A stretch of DNA of 42,984 bases. Source: Candidatus Latescibacterota bacterium (GTDB lineage Bacteria; Latescibacterota; UBA2968; UBA8231). Under the pieces are notes generated by a model. The model did not search any database, was not told where the DNA came from, and saw only the letters and a program-made list of their open reading frames with translations. The stretch spans positions 1 through 42,984 of the forward strand of contig JAJEIO010000028.1 of assembly GCA_022827835.1 (NCBI GenBank). The letters are read 5' to 3'. A program made the position numbers and the translations under genes. Position 1 is the stretch's first letter. Each line of letters starts with the position of its first letter. Positions 42,652 through 42,984 of this stretch are shown one piece after another.

Positions 42652-42852
42652 ACTTTCGACGCTTAGAAGGAACCGCCAAACGACACAACATTCGTTTAAT
42701 ACATGAGCTTTCCCTAAGATATGACCGGCGACGCGCTAAAACTACTCCTAGCCTAGCGGAGTTGCTCTCCGTCCCTACACGTCCCCTCCATCCTTTTGCG
42801 CTTCTTGACAAGGAGACACCGCTAAGCTAGCATCTTTACTATACCCAACGCC
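42652..42852. promoter_or_regulatory. Divergent control region
   Basis: 201 bases between the regulator and the last gene. A short hairpin, CGGAG-TTGCT-CTCCG, lies near 42759-42773. The right part holds the promoter of the rightward gene. No -24/-12 (GG-N10-GC) sigma-54 promoter was confidently found here. Confidence 0.4.
42805..42833 (+). promoter_or_regulatory. Promoter of the last, truncated gene
   Basis: TTGACA (42805-42810), 17-base spacer, TAGCAT (42828-42833). Transcription would begin near 42840, about 13 bases before the ATG, leaving almost no leader and no visible ribosome site. Confidence 0.55.
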
Positions 42853-42984
42853 ATGTTAGCTGCCCGCATCTTCAAGACGGTGCTCGCTCCCGCCCTCGTC
42901 TTGCTGCCCTCCCCCAACTCAAGCGTTGAGCGCGATATGGCCCTCGATATCGACGGCTTGCAACGCGCCGAGTGCGAATACCGG
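42853..42984 (+). CDS. Unknown protein, 5' part only
   Basis: ATG at 42853 opens a frame that continues past the window end; 44 codons are visible. The N-terminus is basic then hydrophobic (ARIFKTVLAPALVLLPS), which could be a signal peptide, followed by a charged stretch (VERDMALDIDGLQRAE). A good promoter lies just upstream, but no Shine-Dalgarno. The family cannot be named from this piece. A later in-frame ATG (42937) is an alternative start. Confidence 0.5.
   Translation, partial: MLAARIFKTVLAPALVLLPSPNSSVERDMALDIDGLQRAECEYR

Overview
This is a protein-coding-rich bacterial window of about 43 kb, GC-rich except for one AT-rich island. I see no rRNA, tRNA or CRISPR array. Two secreted proteins end in FlgD-like Ig domains, one with a YPNPFNP-type linker, which is typical of FCB-group bacteria. 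The window also holds five Fe(II)/2-oxoglutarate dioxygenases (four PhyH, one TauD), two enolase-superfamily enzymes, a Gfo/Idh enzyme and many small toxin and restriction modules. This gene mix suggests an uncultured, heterotrophic, Latescibacterota- or Poribacteria-like organism. That assignment is inference from gene content only.

Layout. 1-4576: the end of a class I glutamine synthetase, a 13-bp stem-loop, and an overlapping tetrapyrrole operon (hemC, a CobA-HemD fusion, an AIR-synthase-like protein). 4753-7744: an enolase-superfamily dehydratase, a zinc acylase and a convergent SIMPL lipoprotein. 8169-12020: a VapBC-type toxin-antitoxin pair, a PhyH dioxygenase, an acetoacetate-decarboxylase-like protein and a convergent FAD oxidoreductase. 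12518-16182: an AT-rich defence island with a PD-(D/E)xK nuclease, a convergent HTH-methylase-specificity fusion and a small helical protein, bordered by a 33-bp palindrome. 16752-21665: Gfo/Idh oxidoreductase, an enolase-superfamily protein lacking one metal ligand, and a PhyH / kelch-propeller / PhyH run. 21704-22313: a BrnT-type toxin with an XRE antitoxin. 22465-29073: an acyltransferase between two copies of a promoter-leader, then a tightly packed unit of Fe-alcohol dehydrogenase, LarA-like protein, Dam-type methylase, SacI-family-like endonuclease and a PhyH protein with an H-x-G iron site.

29088-42651: genes for secreted proteins (FlgD-Ig, VCBS/FG-GAP, TlpA-like with internal repeats, a PD40 propeller and a decayed PD40 fragment), a D-serine-dehydratase-like PLP enzyme and a TauD dioxygenase. 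The last large gene encodes a 1044-residue regulator that joins two-component-style sensory propellers and a Y_Y_Y domain directly to a sigma-54 AAA+ activator and a Fis-type HTH, with no visible membrane segment. A final gene is cut by the window end.

The strongest candidates for something new are the soluble propeller/sigma-54 regulator with its PD40 partner, the methylase-endonuclease-dioxygenase unit whose dioxygenase has a halogenase-like metal site, and the AT-rich island with its border palindrome. Family names come from motif recognition, not database searches. Exact substrates are not determined for most enzymes.
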